Shown here piece by piece: positions 6,340 to 7,085 of a DNA stretch of 7,085 bases. The stretch's first letter is position 1. Every line of letters begins with the position of its first letter. The position numbers and the translations under genes were made by a program. The notes under the pieces are model-generated. The model was not told where the DNA came from. It did not search any database and saw only the letters and a list, made by a program, of their open reading frames with translations. The stretch comes from Candidatus Peregrinibacteria bacterium (lineage in GTDB: Bacteria > Patescibacteriota > Gracilibacteria > UBA1369). The DNA is taken from NCBI GenBank assembly GCA_020849575.1, contig JADLFY010000142.1:1-7085 (forward strand), written 5' to 3'.

Positions 6340-6371
6340 TACTGAAAATTGTTATCTGGCTACATTTGTCA
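6319..6371. repeat. Operator-like dyad and 33-base-spaced direct repeat over the promoter
   Basis: TGACAA (6319-6324) and TTGTCA (6333-6338) form a dyad with an 8-base spacer covering the -35 box and promoter spacer. The 10-base word ACATTTGTCA occurs at 6329-6338 and again at 6362-6371. The 33-base offset is close to three helical turns, so both copies face the same side of the DNA. This arrangement fits cooperative binding of a repressor or activator. The binding protein is unknown; autoregulation by a gene product of this unit is only a guess. Confidence 0.45.
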
Positions 6372-6402
6372 CTCAAAAATCAGCTCTAAAACATAGTGAA
6401 GA

Positions 6403-6441
6403 CCGCCGGCCGCGCACCCTATCGGGGTCGCGGCCGGACGG
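6403..6441 (-). terminator. Long GC-rich hairpin between the two units
   Basis: Arms of 16 bp pair through three blocks: CCG/CGG (6403-6405 with 6439-6441), CCGGCCGCG/CGCGGCCGG (6406-6414 with 6429-6437) and ACCC/GGGT (6416-6419 with 6425-6428). There is one bulged base on each side (C6415 and A6438) and a 5-base loop. No U-tract follows on either strand; on the minus strand a short TTTT lies about 10 bases on. It sits between the 126-aa gene and the next promoter, where it would insulate the two units. Confidence 0.5.
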
Positions 6442-6524
6442 CCAATGTGAACGGATACTAAGCTTCGCGTCCTGCGTCTACCACTGAGGAGACACAGGAA
6501 GTTGGTCGATGTTGCCTGCTTTCT

Positions 6525-6540
6525 GGCTGCCGGAGCAGCC
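6525..6540 (-). terminator. Short hairpin after the 126-aa gene
   Basis: A perfect 6-bp stem GGCTGC/GCAGCC (6525-6530 with 6535-6540) and a 4-base loop, beginning 10 bases beyond the TGA stop on the minus strand. There is no U-tract. It may help end transcription together with the 6403-6441 hairpin, or protect the 3' end. Confidence 0.35.
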
Positions 6541-6550
6541 TAGTAGGTTG

Positions 6551-6931
6551 TCAGCCGAGATCGGCGAACGTGTCCTTGGCCATCCGCTGCATCGAGCGCG
6601 GCGGAATGACCTCGGTCGGGTCGTCGTCGATCTGGCACATCACGCGCCCGGACGGCGGCGTGCTACGACGGGACGACGAGACCAGCTCGTCATCGGCGAA
6701 CAGCTCCTGGAAGCCATCGCAGAGCTCGTACCGATTGGGCTTACCCCGCACGATGACGCTCCGCATGATGCCCAGGGCGACGAGCTTCACCAGCTCCTCG
6801 CCGTCGAAGTCCTGCGGGATTTCACGTCCCGCCTGAACCCGGCGAGCAATCTCGCTCATCGGGCCACGGAGGGTTTTGAACCCCTCCTTGAACTTCTCAC
6901 GAACTGCCGCTTCGTCGATCTGTTTCGACAT
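6551..6931 (-). CDS. Hypothetical protein, 126 aa, possible winged-helix-like segment
   Basis: Not recognised. The N-terminal part (1 to about 55) is charged and helical. Residues 46-72 (ELVKLVALGIMRSVIVRGKPNRYELCD) could be a helix followed by two beta strands joined by a basic Arg-Gly-Lys turn, an outline like a winged helix-turn-helix; this is a weak structural guess. The C-terminal half has a Ser/Arg/Pro linker (85-96), an acidic patch (101-106) and a short helix ending at 126. There are two cysteines, no zinc motif, no membrane segment. The ATG at 6931 has AAGGGA eight bases upstream and a promoter about 90 bases further up. Third codon positions are overwhelmingly G or C. An open frame on the opposite strand across the same bases is judged a shadow. 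Stop is TGA, followed by a hairpin. A regulator of the neighbouring operon is possible but unproven. Confidence 0.78.
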   Translation of the reverse strand: MSKQIDEAAVREKFKEGFKTLRGPMSEIARRVQAGREIPQDFDGEELVKLVALGIMRSVIVRGKPNRYELCDGFQELFADDELVSSSRRSTPPSGRVMCQIDDDPTEVIPPRSMQRMAKDTFADLG

Positions 6932-6939
6932 GTGTCGTT

Positions 6940-6945
6940 TCCCTT
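6940..6945 (-). promoter_or_regulatory. Shine-Dalgarno AAGGGA for the 126-aa gene
   Basis: AAGGGA lies eight bases before the ATG at 6931 on the minus strand, good spacing for ribosome binding. It supports this start and contrasts with the left-hand genes, none of which has such a site. Confidence 0.6.
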
Positions 6946-7019
6946 GTTGCTTGTACTTCGTTCCGCTCAGTCTGCATGTAACCCCAACATGAGGCCACTA
7001 ACAAAACCGAGACCCGTAA

Positions 7020-7048
7020 ATTTAAACATAGAATATATAAATAGTCAA
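7020..7048 (-). promoter_or_regulatory. Sigma-70-type promoter upstream of the 126-aa gene
   Basis: On the minus strand TTGACT (7048-7043) is followed after 17 bases by TTAAAT (7025-7020); a TAAATT one base further is an alternative -10. The surrounding AT-rich stretch (about 7018-7050) is an exception within GC-rich DNA. Transcription would start near 7013, leaving a leader of about 80 bases to the ATG at 6931. No gene is visible between 7049 and the window end. Confidence 0.6.
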
Positions 7049-7085
7049 TACCAACCCTGGTCGCAACCAAACAACATCCATCGCA

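Larger units (their letters stand above)
6215..6550. other. Intergenic regulatory region between the two GC-rich units
   Basis: These 336 bases hold no convincing gene. From right to left on the minus strand they contain a hairpin just after the 126-aa gene (6525-6540), a long GC-rich hairpin (6403-6441), an AT-rich promoter with repeats (6312-6371), an ATCAGC-N12-GCTGAT inverted repeat around the predicted transcription start (6288-6311), and a leader of about 90 bases to the ATG at 6214. Confidence 0.6.

Noticed and set aside
6342..6356. Minus-strand GATAACAATTTT resembling part of the lac operator.
   Set aside because: Only about half an operator matches, without the symmetrical partner; AT-rich words like this are common.
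6260..6391. TTTTAGAG (6260-6267) and CTCTAAAA (6384-6391) as an inverted repeat bracketing the promoter.
   Set aside because: About one 8-base inverted pair is expected by chance in a 336-base gap, and nothing else supports a mobile element or loop.
5415..7024. TAAATTTA at both ends of the GC-rich block (5415-5422 and 7017-7024), as a possible target-site duplication.
   Set aside because: An 8-base AT palindrome in AT-rich patches is easily chance, the right copy is inside a promoter, and no recombinase gene or terminal repeat accompanies it.
6509..7085. Plus-strand open frame with ATG at 6509 that stays open to the window end (about 192 codons), opposite the 126-aa gene.
   Set aside because: Its codons align base for base antisense to the 126-aa gene, where GC-rich genes commonly throw long shadow frames. 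Its Arg/His-rich composition is poor, no Shine-Dalgarno lies at usable spacing, and the minus-strand gene has a ribosome site, promoter and G/C third positions. The open tail past 6931 keeps a small doubt.
1..7085. CRISPR arrays, tRNA or rRNA genes, transposases.
   Set aside because: No regularly spaced repeats, cloverleaf-like segments, rRNA-like blocks or transposase motifs were found on either strand.

Overview
The window is made of two unlike pieces of DNA that meet near position 5410. The left piece (1-5409) is AT-rich. It carries six tightly packed genes, all ending in TAA and none preceded by a recognisable Shine-Dalgarno sequence. Lack of Shine-Dalgarno sites together with compact layout is seen in Bacteroidota and in some Candidate Phyla Radiation bacteria such as Peregrinibacteria. 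The first gene resembles an uncharacterised family I associate with Bacteroidota, whereas the small membrane PH-domain protein and the EamA transporter would fit CPR genomes equally well. The phylum is therefore left open.

Left-piece layout: a helical repeat-like protein of unknown function (41-1582, +) and methionine-R-sulfoxide reductase msrB (1639-2031, +) converge on a three-gene minus-strand operon. In transcription order the operon is a soluble protein with two cyclase homology domains (4420-3161), an O6-alkylguanine-DNA alkyltransferase (3141-2638) and a two-TM PH-domain membrane protein (2627-2028). A 54-base gap separates this operon from a divergent EamA-type transporter (4475-5353, +). 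MsrB and the alkyltransferase both repair chemical damage (oxidised methionine, alkylated guanine).

The right piece (about 5410-7085) is GC-rich and has three small minus-strand genes with strongly G/C-biased third codon positions, TGA or TAG stops, Shine-Dalgarno sites on two of them, two good sigma-70-type promoters and several GC-rich hairpins. I recognise none of the three proteins. It is organised as two units: promoter - 126-aa gene - hairpins; then promoter with operator-like repeats - 125-aa gene - 102-aa gene (TTG start) - hairpins. It looks like accessory DNA from a GC-rich, proteobacterium-like source (plasmid, phage or island), or sequence from another organism joined by mis-assembly.

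The most interesting biology is the 419-aa cyclase-like protein. Its N-terminal domain keeps candidate metal-binding aspartates. Its C-terminal domain keeps the adenine-selecting Lys/Asp pair and an Asn-x3-Lys in place of the transition-state Asn-x3-Arg. This is the division of labour of the C1 and C2 halves of mammalian adenylyl cyclase, here in one soluble bacterial chain. The most important caution is the 5410 boundary. It cuts through what looks like one half of a longer bidirectional terminator whose arm equals the start of a common sequencing adapter, so the join may not be real.
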